NCBI RefSeq assembly: GCF_963259705.1
Contig: NC_081840.1
Span: forward strand, 101,600,626 to 101,664,625
Source of the DNA: Myotis daubentonii
Taxonomy: Eukaryota; Chordata; Mammalia; Chiroptera; Vespertilionidae
Direction: 5' to 3'
Length of the DNA stretch: 64,000 bases
Shown: piece after piece, positions 10,721 to 20,929 of the stretch
Layout: each line of letters begins with the position of its first letter
Numbering within the stretch: the first letter of the stretch is position 1
The notes under the pieces: model-generated
Seen by the model: only the letters and a program-made list of their open reading frames with translations
Databases searched by the model: none
What the model was told of the DNA's origin: nothing
Translations under genes and position numbers: made by a program

Positions 10721-10932
10721 CGAAGTAACATACAGAGGCTTCGCTTTTTATAATCCTCTGGGGTCTTTGTCTTGCAGATATGGTTCCGCCCCCTTGTGGG
10801 CTTACAGGAAGGCCCCCAGGTGTTGGGAGTTCCCAGGTCATATCAGATGATCTGTCCTGGAGCCAGCAATAATGATGCATTGTTCACAGTTTTTATGTCT
10901 TGACAGGCCTTGCAAGACCAGGTTCCTCCTCA
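10721..10932 (-). promoter_or_regulatory. ERV U3 with TATA box
   Basis: This 212 bp segment is present only in the 3' copy. On the minus strand it begins TGAGGAGGAACC right after a purine run (polypurine tract, about 10937-10960). A TATA-like ATAAAAA sits at 10745-10751, about 25 bp upstream of the R start at 10720. Its absence upstream of the 5' R is what shows the insert derives from RNA. Confidence 0.8.
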
Positions 10933-10936
10933 TTAC

Positions 10937-10960
10937 CCTCCTCCCCCCCCCCCCCCCACC
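10937..10960 (-). other. Polypurine tract
   Basis: A run of G with a few A on the minus strand (C-rich on plus) directly upstream of U3, where a retroviral plus-strand primer is expected. Confidence 0.7.
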
Positions 10961-10964
10961 ACCT

Positions 10965-11235
10965 TTGTCCCACAAGCTTCTTTTAGCCTTGTGGAGCAAC
11001 GAATCCTCAGGGGGTGTTTCTGGTCAGAGGTCACCTTCCACTCAGACTGGATGTAACTCAGCTGGTGGGCTGCCTTCACCCGGGAGTGTGGATCCAGGTG
11101 TTTAGTCCTGCAACCTTGAGAGCGGTGGGGGTGGTCAGGATGACAGTATGTGGTCCCCTCCAGGTAGGAGTCAGTCTGTGGGTGGTCTTTACCCAAACAG
11201 AGTCACCAGGTTGGAAGGCAAAACATCTGGGACAT
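10965..11235 (-). pseudogene. pol: ERV pol: integrase C-terminal domain remnant
   Basis: The minus-strand reading contains [29 protein letters not shown] and HPLRIR, the hallmark gammaretroviral integrase C-terminal fold (DNA binding, SH3-like). The integrase zinc-binding and DDE catalytic regions are missing: RNase H residues lie within about 100 bp upstream. A frameshift in the run before the conserved TW prevents a continuous frame. Confidence 0.85.
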
Positions 11236-11303
11236 GCTTCTGGATTGCTTTCTGGGTAGACTGTAAAGCCTGTAAGTACTTGAGTAAGAATTAGTTATGG
11301 ATT

Positions 11304-11720
11304 TCAGCCTTTACCCACCAGAATCTGCAGAGGCCCCACTTGTTTCCAGGGCAGTATTCTGGGCCGCTTGTCTGTGGTCCGGTTTCCTCTTGCCTCTGTG
11401 GAGTCTCCATACCCTGCAACAGCACTCCCCACATGAGCTGTTGCAATCACATACCTGTCATCAGCAAAAATTGTCACTGATTCTTCTCTTGCCCACCAGA
11501 GAGCCTGACTAAGGGCATCCAACTCGGCCTTCTGTGCCGAAGTCCTGCGGGTGAGCGCCTGAGATCAGATGGTTCAGTCCAAAGCAACTACCACCGCCCC
11601 CGCATACCTGATTCCTCCCTGGACAGAACTGCTTCCATCCATGAATAGTACCTCATCCAGCGATGCCAGTGGGGTGTCAGTGAGGCCCAGATGGGCTGTC
11701 TTTACACAGTCATCGACCTC
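11304..11720 (-). pseudogene. pol: ERV pol: RNase H domain remnant
   Basis: On the minus strand, FMDGSSSVQGG (catalytic Asp of the first strand), AELDALSQALWWA (catalytic Glu helix) and IFADDRYVIATAHV (where gammaretroviruses read YTDSRYAFATAHV) occur in this order. At least one stop separates the first motif from the helix. It degrades the RNA strand of the hybrid in intact viruses; here it is non-functional. Confidence 0.87.
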
Positions 11721-11759
11721 TAAACAGTTATGTAGGGGTTCCTCAGGGTCATCATCAGG

Positions 11760-12010
11760 AAGGAGGCTGGTACTAGAAGATCCTGAAACTGGATGACTCT
11801 AGCATTTGACATCCAGCACTCGGGTGTGCTCCGGAGCAAAACCTCAACCACATACATAGCTGTGGCTGCTACCGCCTGGAGGCAAGCAGGCTAACTGGAT
11901 GCAACAGGGTAGAGTCTCTTGGACAAGTAGGCTACCGGTCTTTTCCAAGGCCCAAGACTTTGGGTGAGGACCCCTCTGGCTATGCCCCTTGTCTCACATA
12001 CACATCCGGT
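11760..12010 (-). pseudogene. pol: ERV pol: RT connection domain, distal half
   Basis: The minus-strand reading includes [20 protein letters not shown] and SNARVIQFQDLLV, matching the gammaretroviral connection domain just before RNase H, in normal order with RNase H at 11304-11720. Stops are present. Confidence 0.82.
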
Positions 12011-12019
12011 AGTGCCAGT

Positions 12020-13430
12020 TGGCCCATCATCCTTGCCCTGCTCATATCTGTCTAACTGCCTAATATATTACCTCAAGGATCCTGGCTCTGAATTCTTTTA
12101 GGGAAAATGGATGTTGAATTTCTTCTGTAGCTACTTCATGCTGAGGAGAAACAGAGTTTTCTCTCATAGCCAAGAGATCCTTGCTGTCTGTCAGAGGGAT
12201 GATGAGGCCTGGGCACAGAAGGAGGTGAGCTTGTTACCTGGCAGAGACAAACCTGTAACAAATGGTCTGGTAGAAGGGAAAAAAACATTTCAGTTTTAAT
12301 AACCTCTATTGAAATAGAATTTCTCTCCTCAAAATTACCTCTATGTTTATTAAAGAGCCAAGTCAAGACCAATTTTTCTATTGTATTCAATTTGGCCTGA
12401 TTGTTTGCATAAACACAACAAGAATGGTAACTGACTACCTTTGCCTGAATTTCATGATTGAATCTTAGTGTGCCCATAGGGCCAGGAAGCCAAGCCACCC
12501 AGCTGCCATCAGGCCTGCCTGAAGTATCTGCTGAGTTAGGTGAATCCCTCACCTGCAGTGACTCCACTTAGGCCTACACTCTAGGCTTTAAGGATCATCT
12601 CAATAGCCCTTCCACTCGTTGCAACTCAGAGTACATGGAGGTTCCGCAGGGATGCAGAGGTGCCCTTATTGCTCCCCTTCTACTCTGACCAACTGCCAGT
12701 GATGGTAGGGCATGGGCCTGATGCTCCAGCACCAGCCATTTTCAGGGCTCCCAAGCAGGAAACCAGGCTTTTTCCATGGCACTCTTATTGGCTTCAAGTC
12801 TTCAGAGTACAGACAGGTCTCTTTAAAACATGATACTCCAGTCAAAGTTTCCAGTCAATAAAACCACTATTGGAAACCGGTCTTATTGAATTTATGCAAA
12901 GAAATGTATAACCATGATTTATTAAGCATTGCCAAATTTTGGAGGAATTATGTAAGGAGAAAAACATACTGACCTATTTTAAGATCTTCTGGTTTTCCTT
13001 GTCAGTCCTTTTTATGGACTCTTCAGAGTGATATAACTGTCTTCAAATGGTAAGAAGAAATTACAATGTGTCTATAGTCAAATAGATAGTCACAGCTGTC
13101 CCTGTAGTAGGGCTCCCCTTACTTGACTTGTCCTCTCGAAACAGACTAAGGGAACTTTATTTCTTTACAGTCTCACATGTCACAGGACCTCACAGGGTCT
13201 GTAATTCCTGTAACAGAGGGCTAGTACCACCACTTCACTACTTCCCTTGTTCCAAACAGGCCTCTCCCACTTTCCTAAAGTTGAGGTTTGTGCCACCCCT
13301 GACAATGGGCATGGTAACACAGGCCTGCAAGACAGTATACAGGCTGCCAACTGTTTCTCAATAGAGAGAAACCTGATGGGTATTCTTCTTTGCCCAGTTG
13401 GGCACCTGCCCTTTTGACAACTGCATTTAA
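12020..13430 (-). pseudogene. ERV internal sequence, unassigned
   Basis: This lies between the RT palm and the distal connection remnants. A minus-strand frame of 143 codons (12136-12567) is open but has no motif I recognise. It may be non-coding or a captured segment. Nothing on the plus strand looks like a gene. Confidence 0.4.
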
Positions 13431-13439
13431 ATCTATAAG

Positions 13440-13700
13440 AGAATTAAGATTACTATATTTTTATAATGAAGTATAACATTGGCACTGTGGCCACTTCTGA
13501 CAGCTAAATCTTCTGCTACTAAACATGACACATGGTAGGGCTATACAAATATCTTAGGGAGGTGACTAAAGTCTATTCTTGATCTTCCCACACAAAGCAA
13601 AATTGTCCTTGTCTCTCTGGAGCCATGTCCATGAAAACGCAGGCATCGTCTAAGTCTATTATACAGTTTTCTGCAGGCCACTGTTAGTGCTGTGCGTGGC
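13440..13700 (-). pseudogene. pol: ERV pol: RT palm remnant
   Basis: The minus strand reads a DLDDACVFMDMAPERQGQF-like stretch (counterpart of DLKDAFFCIRLAP..QP.FAF) and, further on, VAEDLAVRSGHSANVIL where the helix before the YVDD motif belongs. The YVDD itself is replaced (LHYKN). There are several stops. It lies after a connection fragment instead of before it. Confidence 0.75.
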
Positions 13701-13879
13701 GGCTGGTTCCGCTTTCCAGTCACAAACACCGTCTGTCCAATTCCCCAAAATGTGTTCTGGTATGGGAGAGAGTTGCTTCGCTGTACACAGGTAGCTTAAC
13801 CCCTATACAACTGGGCTTGGACCTCGGTCTAGCAAACTGCGGTCTACAAGAAAATATGCAGCCTCCAGTCCTCCCAACC

Positions 13880-14062
13880 CAACGGGGTCTTGGCCAGTCC
13901 CTCAGTCAGACTTCTCGTCTTAAAGCTTCAAAGAGAGGCTTGGCCAAGTCTGAAAACCCTGGGATCCAAATTCAACTGAATACTGCCGTTCCCAGGAATT
14001 CCCAAATCTGCTGCCGGGTACTAGGGACTGGGATGGCACACACTGCCTGCTTCCTTTCAGTC
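13880..14062 (-). pseudogene. pol: ERV pol: RT connection domain, proximal half (out of order)
   Basis: The minus strand reads QQIWEFLGTAVFS, stop, IWIPGFSDLAKPLFEALRRE, matching the start of the gammaretroviral connection (FLGTAG..RLWIPGFA). It follows the fingers remnant with almost no spacing, so the palm and thumb are missing here, yet a palm fragment occurs 180 bp further on. Confidence 0.83.
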
Positions 14063-14260
14063 CCTAGCCTTCATTTCCCTTGGAATTGGATATTGGCGGA
14101 TTTTAATAGGCTGTGGACCAGGCTTTAAGTCGATCAGTACTGGGGCATGGTCCTTAGTTGGGCCTGGAGGATTCTTTTCTGCCCAGACCAGCGGGAATTC
14201 TTTCTCTAATTCAGGTCCTAATGGTGAGGCCTTTGGGGGATATAAAGTCTCCATTCTTCC
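14063..14260 (-). pseudogene. pol: ERV pol: RT fingers (N-terminus)
   Basis: This minus-strand frame is open for 65 codons and contains EFPLVWAEKNPPG, HAPVLIDLKPGPQPIKIRQY and PIPREMK, the start of gammaretroviral RT. Confidence 0.87.
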
Positions 14261-14479
14261 TCCCTTGGCACTGCTAAGGACAGGATCATTGGGGAGGTCT
14301 CCTCACTTAGGCGAAGCTGTGCTGAGCCATCTGGAGCAAAAGTGGTTTTTGCCCCCATTTTGGCTAAAAGGTCTCTGCCCATTAGAGGGACCTAGCAATC
14401 TGGCAAATACAGGAATTCATGAACCACCTGGTGGCCGCCTAACTGACATCGGTGGGGCGGCAGAACGGTCTGCAACTGT

Positions 14480-14610
14480 GGTCCCCAGTAGCTCAAATCA
14501 TGGTGACTTCCTGTCCTGAGAGGGGAGCGACCTTCTGAGTAACTACTGAGTGCTCTGCCCCTGTATCAACCATAAAGTTCACAGTCTGGCCCCCGATTTT
14601 CATTTCGACC
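14480..14610 (-). pseudogene. pro: ERV pro: aspartic protease remnant
   Basis: The minus strand reads MKIGGQTVNFMVDTGAEHSV with the DTGA active-site motif, then VTQKVAPLSGQEVTMI and a stop. This is a gammaretroviral-type protease and would cleave Gag-Pol if intact. The C-terminal flap and second conserved block are decayed. Confidence 0.87.
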
Positions 14611-14619
14611 ATGGGCTCA

Positions 14620-16556
14620 CGGGGGCCCAGTTGGAAAGAGCCCAAACAGTCTTAGTCAGAGTCAGCTGTTGCCAGTCTGATGAGGTCTGCCTCAGGCGGC
14701 TCTGGCCAATAGCAGCTGGGTGGTTTGGATGGCCTTGCCAGTTTCTTCTGGCTTTCTCCTGCTACTAAACCTTACTCTGTCCCTTCTTACACACGAAGAA
14801 CCGGACCCAAGGAGGCAAGGTTTGAGCAATTTTAAAATTCCTTAACATACATTCTAAGACAGTCGAGTTTGAGGAGGAGTTATTACCCATGTTGCAGGGA
14901 GGGACTGGGTTGCCTCCTCCTTAAAAAATACCTGAATAAAAGAACTAATCAAAATTAGACTTATTTTCTAACTTCGTTTGTCCTTGGGTGTGGACAGCAA
15001 ATGACACTAATCAGATTGACATAAACTATTTAATCTCTGTTTAGGGAGGCAAATGCAAATCATTTACTCTCAAGTGTCCTTGGTTTAGGGAGGACAGGAT
15101 TTAAGGATTTAGGGAAGAGAATTTCTGCTCAGTTTCCCTATTCTACTTGTCCCAGTTTACTGGCCTGTTATCCATTCAACTTTATTTCAACATTTCTCTT
15201 TATCTTCCTCCATTACACCAAAGCCATACTTTCCAGTTAGTTAAAACTCTTAGCCTTAATTTTTAGGTGACATGTAAATAATTAACATTCCTCAGATTAG
15301 CAATACATTCATATATTTTTTAAGAGACACAAACAGAAATTTCACTAGCTAAACAATTTTAAACAACAAAGACACATATTTAAACAATAAAGACAGATAA
15401 CATTCCCCATTTAAAACTTTGAATCATCACGGAAGCTCGAGAGAGGTTTAGAAGGTTTGTTTTTTTAAAAAAGAAAACAAAACAGAAACAAACATAAAAA
15501 CACTTTTACACCGGCGCGCACCACATTTATACCACAAAATACACCAAATCAGTTTCAATTGTTCAGAGATACAGAACAAGTCCCTGAACAGAGGCAGTAG
15601 AGAACTGCCTAGGAACGCTTCTCTTCTACCTTTTTCTTTTTTTTAAAGACAGGCCAGACTCGAACCCTTAGCCAGTACAAGTTTTGACTTCCCTGCCAGA
15701 AGTCCCAGAGACAGTGAATAGCATCTAGAAGCCACTCCTCCAGATACAGGACAAGTCCCTAATACACAAACATAGACAGAAATCCTCACTAAGTGGGCTG
15801 ATTCCTCCCGTGACATGACAGAGACCAAACGTCTCAAGAAAACCAACTCAACAGTGCTGCCCGAGACCTTTGCAGACCACCATCGGTTCAGCCCTCAGCA
15901 AATCAAATGTTTTAACCACATGAGCAAACAGAAAATCAAAGTAGCTTTCGCTTTCACACAGACCAGTTAATAACAGATAATTATGCCAAGACAAATATCC
16001 GTACTCACACTCTTTCAGTAGACTAGCCCAGACTGGAGCTGAGCAGATAATGCCCAACTCCCCAGATGGGCATGGGGGCACTCTTCCGGCACCCACGCCC
16101 CAGACCAAAATTCTCAACCGACGTCTCGGCGAGAACCTATCAGAGGAGTTAAGGCTGCGTCCAGCCCCCCGCCCCCCGCCCCCCGCTGCCTTCTCAGTAG
16201 CAAATTGTCTAGTCCCACACAAGCAAACAAAAGTGTGAACCCATAATTCCTTAATAGAATCTGAATTCACTCACCTCCGGAGTCCTGATTCCTGATTACC
16301 TGACGAAGTCCTATGACTTCTGGGGATGTGATCAAGCTCCCCCTTCTACTCACTTGGAATAGGCCTGACTGAATGGGACCCCTACCTTACAGATTCTTTC
16401 GACAGGTTCAGAGGTGTCTGTCCACTTTCTCCAGATGCTGGCCGGGTCCTGGGCTGAGGTCCAAGAGTGCCTGGAGTTCCCCCAGGTTCAATTCTGCTAA
16501 AATCAGCAGTGGGCACCTTCTGGAGGCTTGTCCCCGTGCCCCTGGGCGCCAAACCC
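14620..16556 (-). pseudogene. ERV leader and decayed gag region
   Basis: About 1.9 kb between U5/PBS and protease. A PBS-like TGGCGCCC lies at about 16534-16551, two or three bases after a CA that would end the LTR. No capsid or nucleocapsid zinc-knuckle motif could be read, although a Pro/Glu-rich frame leads into protease. A minus-strand frame at 15848-16270 is open but unrecognised and probably lies in the leader. Confidence 0.6.
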
Positions 16557-16658
16557 TGTCCACTCACCAGAGGCTAAACAAAGCCAAAACAAGGTTAGCT
16601 TCCTGATTCAGGGAACCATATGTTACAGAAGAGAAAAGAAATACCAAGCATGCTTCCT

Positions 16659-16730
16659 AGAGAAAAGGGAGGAACCCATTTATTAACACTAGTGACTAGT
16701 GGACTCTGGGAAATAATTTCCAAATCAGAG
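16659..16730 (-). repeat. ERV R region, 5' copy
   Basis: On the minus strand it starts at the insertion boundary (CTCTGATTTGGAAATT) with no U3 before it and runs into U5. L1 sequence begins at the very next base (16731). Confidence 0.88.
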
Positions 16731-17345
16731 TTGGTTTTGTTGATCTATTGTATTGTATTTTTGGTCTCTATGTCACATATTTCCACTCTGATCTTTATTA
16801 TTTCCTTTCTTCTGCTTACCCTGGGCTTTTCTTGTTGCTCCCTTTCTAACTCTTTGAGTTGTAGGGTTAGATAATCTATTACCTCTTTTTTGGTTTTGTT
16901 TTTTGAGGAAGGCCTGTCGAGCTATGAATTCCAACTTAAGACTGCTTTCACTGTGTCCCATAGATTTTGGATTGCTGTGTTTTCATTGTCATTTGTTTCC
17001 AGGATGCTTTTTATTTCTTTTTTGATCTCTTTGATAACACAATCATTGTTTAATAGCATGCTACTTAGCCTCCAAGTGTTTGATTTTTTTTTTTAGTGTT
17101 TTATTGTAGTTGATTTCTAATTTTATGCCATTGTGATCTGAGAAGGAGTTTGCTATGATTTCTATCATCTTGATTTGAAGAGACTTTGCCTGTGTCCCAA
17201 TATGTGGTCTATCTTTGAAAATGACCCATATGCACTAGAGAAGAATGTATATTCTGTGGCTGTGTGTGGAATGTTCTGAAGATTTCAGTTAATTCCATGT
17301 GATCTAGTGAGTCATTTAGGATTGAAGTTTCTTTGCTGATTTTTG
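16731..17345 (-). mobile_element. L1-A middle part (RT N-terminus and endonuclease side)
   Basis: It starts with the right target duplication (16731-16744) and continues antisense L1 ORF2 toward the endonuclease domain (17209-17394 holds SLDHMELTEIFRTFH-like residues). It is broken at 17345 by a SPIN element. Confidence 0.85.
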
Positions 17346-17537
17346 CAGTGGTTCTCAACCTGTGGGTCATGAACAATGAAAATACATCCTGCATATCAGA
17401 TATTTACATTACAATTCATAATAGTAGCAAAATTACAGTTATGAAGTAACAACGAAAATAATGTTATGTTTGGGGGTCACCACAACATGAGGAACTATAT
17501 TAAAGGGTTTCAGCATTAGGAAGGTTGAGAACCACTG
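17346..17537. mobile_element. SPIN-type non-autonomous hAT transposon
   Basis: A 192 bp element with terminal inverted repeats CAGTGGTTCTCAACCT and AGGTTGAGAACCACTG. The internal GGGGGTCACCACAACATGAG, then AACTATATTAAAGGG, is diagnostic of the SPIN/URR1 family. It encodes no transposase. It sits in the L1-A endonuclease region. Uninterrupted paralogues read TTTGTCTAGAGGATTT here, but the expected 8 bp duplication is not intact: only a shortened GTAGAG remains on the right. Confidence 0.87.
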
Positions 17538-18370
17538 GTAGAGGATTTAACCAGTAGTATTAGTGGGGTATTAGAGTCCCCTACCATGACTGTATTGCTG
17601 TTGATCTCTCCCTTGATATCTTCCAGTAGTTTTTTTAATGTATTTGGGTGCTCTGGTATTGGGTGCATTTATGTTTACCAGAGTTATATCTTCTTATTGA
17701 ATTGCTCTCTTTAGTATTATGAAGAGGCCTTCCTTGTCTCTTCTTATGCCCTTCACTCTGAGGTCTAATTTGTCATATATAAGTATTTCTACCCAGCTTT
17801 TTTTTCTCATTTACATTCGCCTGAAAAATTTTTTTCCATCCCTTCACTATCAATCTGTGTGAGTTCTTTGTTCTGAAGTGGGTCTCCTGTAGACAGCAGA
17901 TACCTGGGTCATACTTTCTTATCCATTAAGCTACCCTATGTCTTTTGTTTGGGAATTTAATCCATTTATATTTAAAGTTATTATTGATAGGTACTTGTTT
18001 TTCACCGTTTTTATTCTTTATGCTTCTTCCCTTCCTCTTTCATCTTTTTTACAGCAGTACCTTTAGCATTTCTTGCATTGCTGGTTTGGTGGTAATAAAC
18101 TCCCTTAATCATTCTTTATCTGTGAAGCTCCTGATTTCACCTTCAATTTGGAATGCTAGCCTTGCTGGGTATAGTATTTTTTCGATTCAGATCCTTGCTT
18201 GCATGACTTTGAATATATCATTCCCTTCCCTTCCAGTCTCATGTGATTCTGTTGAGAAATCAGTCGCTAGTCTGCTGGGAGATTCCTTGTACATAGCTTT
18301 CTGTCTCTCTGGTAGCCTTTAAGATTCTTATTTTGTTGTTGGTTTTTGCCAGTTTACTTATAATGTGTCT
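17538..18370 (-). mobile_element. L1-A, endonuclease to ORF1 part
   Basis: The antisense L1 continues: endonuclease N-terminus to about 17930, the ORF1-ORF2 spacer, then the ORF1 C-terminus (from about 18060, with CCTTTAGCATTTCTTGCATT). It stops at TATAATGTGTCT (18359-18370), where a second L1 is inserted, and continues at 26384. Confidence 0.85.
18359..18370. repeat. Target-site duplication, left copy (L1-B)
   Basis: TATAATGTGTCT matches 26384-26395 exactly. It brackets a full-length L1 on the minus strand. Confidence 0.88.
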
Positions 18371-18639
18371 TTTTTTTATTGCTTAAAGTATTACAAAGAG
18401 TATTACATATGTCTCCTTTTTTTTCCCCCGCCCTTGACAATCCCCTGGCCTCCCTTACCCCCCAGTGTCTTATATCCATTGGTTATGCTTATATGCATGC
18501 ATACAAGTCCTTCGGTTGATCTCTTACCCAAACCCCTCCTGCCCTCCAAACCTCCCCGGCCTTCCTGCTGTAGTTTTACAGTCTGTTCGAGGCAGCTCTG
18601 CCTCTGTATCTATTTTTCTTCATAAGTTTATAATGGTCC

Positions 18640-19725
18640 TTATTATCCCTGAATGAGTGAGATCATGTGGTATTTTTCCTTCATTGACTGGCTTATTTCA
18701 CTTAGCATAATGCTCTCCAGTTTCATCCATGCTGTTGCAAATGCTAAGAGTTCCTTCTTTTTTACAGCAGCATAGTATTCCATCGTGTAGATGTACCACA
18801 GTTTTCTAATCCATTCATCTACAGATGGGCACTTAGGCTGTTTCCAGATATTAGCTATGGTGAATTGTGCTGCTATGAACATAGGGGTGCATATATCCTT
18901 TCTGATTGCTGTTTCTGGTTTCTTGGGATATATTCCTAGAAGTGGGATCACAGGATCAAATGGGAGTTCCATTTTTAGTTTTTTGAGGAAACTCCATACT
19001 GTCTTCCATAGTGGCTGCACCAGTCTGCATTCTCACCAGCAGTGCACGAGTGTTCCTTTTTCTCCACATCCTCTCCAGCACTTGCTGTTTGTGGATTTGC
19101 TGATGATAGCCATTCTGACAGGTGTGAGATGGAACCTCATTGTTGTTTTGATTTTCATCTCTCAGATGATTAGTAACTTTGAGCATGTTTTCATATGTCT
19201 TTTGGCTTTCTGAATGTCCTCTTTTGAAAGGTGTCTATTTAGATCCTTTTCCCATTTTTTTATTGGATTGTTTATCTTCCTTTTGTTAAGTTGTATGAGT
19301 TCCCTATAAATTTTGAATATTAGGCCCTTATCAGATATGACATTGGCAAATATGCTTTCCCACGCAGTGGGTTTTCTTGTTGTTTTGTTGATGGTTTCTT
19401 TTGCTGTGCAGAAGCTTTTTATTTTGATGTAGTGCCATTTGTTTATTTTCTCTTTAGTTTCCATGGCCCTAGGAGCTGTATCTGTGAAGAAATTGCTTTG
19501 GCATATGTCTGAGATTTTGTTGCCTATGGATTCTTCTAGTATTTGTATGGTTTCCTGTCGTATATTTAAGTCCTTTATCCATTTTGAGTTTATTTTTGTG
19601 TATGGTGTAAGTTGGTGGTCTACTTTCATTTTCTTGCATGTATTTGTCCAATTTTCCCAACACCATTTATTGAAGAGACTATCTTGACTCCATTGTATGT
19701 TATTGCCTCCTTTGTCAAATATTTT
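18640..19725 (-). pseudogene. L1-B ORF2, C-terminal part
   Basis: Antisense frames encode [19 protein letters not shown] (18643-19020) and [18 protein letters not shown] residues (19162-19666). A stop and frameshifts separate the pieces. It is cut at about 19726 by a HAL1 insertion and continues from 21627. Confidence 0.85.
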
Positions 19726-20074
19726 TTTTAATTAAATCTTTATTGTTCAGATTATTACATTTGTTCCTCTTTTTTTTCCCCCCATATCTCCCCTCCTCCC
19801 AGTTCCCGCCCCACCCTCTGCCCTCACTCCCCACCCACTGTCCTCATCCATAGGTGCATGATTTTTGTCCAGTCTCTTCCCACATCTCCCACACCCCTTT
19901 CCCCCCCAAGAATAGTCAGTCCATTCCCTTTCTATGTCCCTGATTCTATTATAATCAACAGTTCATTCTGTTCATCAGATTATTAATTCACTTGATTCTT
20001 AGATTCACTTGTTGATAGATGCATATTTGTTGTTCATAATGTGTATCTTTACCTTTTTCTTCCTCTTCCTCTTC

Positions 20075-20923
20075 TTAAAGGATACCTTTCAGCATTTCAT
20101 ATAATCCTGGTTTGGTGGTGATGAACTCCTTTAGCTTTTCCTTATCTGTGAAGCTCTTTATCTGACCTTCAATTCTGAATGATAGCTTTGCTGGATAAAG
20201 TAATCTTGGTTGTAGGTTCTTGGTATTCATCACTTTGAATATTTCTTGCCACTCCCTTCTGGCCTGCAAAATTTCTGTTGAGAAATCAGCTGACAGTCGT
20301 ATGGGTATTCCCTTGTAGGTAACTGAGTTTCTTTCTCTTGCTGTTTTTAAGATTCTCTCTTTATCTTTTGCTCTTGGCATTTTAATTATGATGTTTCTTG
20401 GTGTGGTCCTCTTTGGATTCCTTTTGTTTGGGGTTCTCCGCGCTTCTTGGACCTGTAAGTTCATTTCTTTCACCAGGTGGGGGAAGTTTTCTGTCATTAT
20501 TTCTTCAAATAGGTTTTCAATATCTTGCTCTCTCTCATCTTCTGGCACCCCTATAATTCTGATGTTGGTATGCTTGAAGCTGTCCCAGAGGCTCCTTACA
20601 CTATCCTCGCATTTTTGGATTCTTTTTTCATTTTGCTTTTCCGGTTGGATGTTTTTTGCTTCCTCGCAGTTCAAATCATTGACTTGATTCTTGCGCTCCT
20701 CTGGTCTGCTGTCGGGCGTCTGTATAATATTCGTTATTTCAGTCCGTGTGTGCTTAATTTCTCGTTGGTTCCCCAATATAAGATCAAGGGTCTTATTAGT
20801 TTTCGTGTAGATCTCATTAAGTTTATCGACAGCTTCTAAACAGTTCTTGAGAGACCTTAAAAGTGTGGTTCTGAACTCTATATCTTCCATTGACAATTTT
20901 GTCCTGTTTCTTTGTCTCCGCAT
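20075..20923 (-). CDS. HAL1 ORF1 protein (282 aa, open)
   Basis: A single uninterrupted frame of 282 codons. An N-terminal charged, heptad-like region (residues about 10-110, KLNEIYTKTNKTLDL and similar) suggests the coiled coil. It is followed by an RRM-like segment with the conserved NIRIIGVPEDE (about 120-130) and a C-terminal domain with PRAKDKERILK, RLSADFSTEILQARREWQ and LLYPAKLSF, all standard in L1 ORF1p. L1 ORF1p binds RNA and chaperones retrotransposition. HAL1 elements keep this frame but borrow ORF2 from L1. It is shorter than L1 ORF1p (about 340 aa). An open frame among decayed neighbours suggests a recent insertion, not proven activity. Confidence 0.75.
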   Translation of the reverse strand: MRRQRNRTKLSMEDIEFRTTLLRSLKNCLEAVDKLNEIYTKTNKTLDLILGNQREIKHTRTEITNIIQTPDSRPEERKNQVNDLNCEEAKNIQPEKQNEKRIQKCEDSVRSLWDSFKHTNIRIIGVPEDEREQDIENLFEEIMTENFPHLVKEMNLQVQEARRTPNKRNPKRTTPRNIIIKMPRAKDKERILKTARERNSVTYKGIPIRLSADFSTEILQARREWQEIFKVMNTKNLQPRLLYPAKLSFRIEGQIKSFTDKEKLKEFITTKPGLYEMLKGIL

Positions 20924-20929
20924 TTTGTT

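Larger units (their letters stand above)
10626..16730 (-). mobile_element. Retrotransposed gammaretrovirus-like ERV transcript (R-U5-pol-U3-R-polyA)
   Basis: This is a 6.1 kb minus-strand insertion in L1-A. It has no complete LTRs. It begins at 16730 with a roughly 71 bp R, then U5 (to about 16557) and a primer-binding-type TGGCGCCC. It ends with U3 (about 10932-10721), the same R (10720-10650) and a 24 bp antisense poly(A) with T-rich interruptions. In the 3' copy a TATA motif lies about 25 bp before R, and AATAAA lies about 19 bp before the A-tail. A 14 bp target duplication brackets it. That structure is an RNA copied by L1 machinery, not an integrated provirus. Inside are decayed protease, RT, RNase H and integrase C-terminal segments. 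env is absent and gag is unrecognisable. Confidence 0.88.

Noticed and set aside
14265..14768. Plus-strand frames over the protease region
   Set aside because: They are shadows of the minus-strand protease, which carries the DTGA motif.
15848..16270. 140-codon minus-strand frame in the ERV leader
   Set aside because: Examined as a possible glyco-gag or matrix start; residues show no matrix-like or signal-peptide pattern that I can defend, so it is left as leader.
10626..16730. Ordinary provirus with LTRs
   Set aside because: The terminal repeats are only R; U3 is missing at the 5' side and U5 at the 3' side, with an A-tail and a 14 bp duplication instead of a short integrase duplication.
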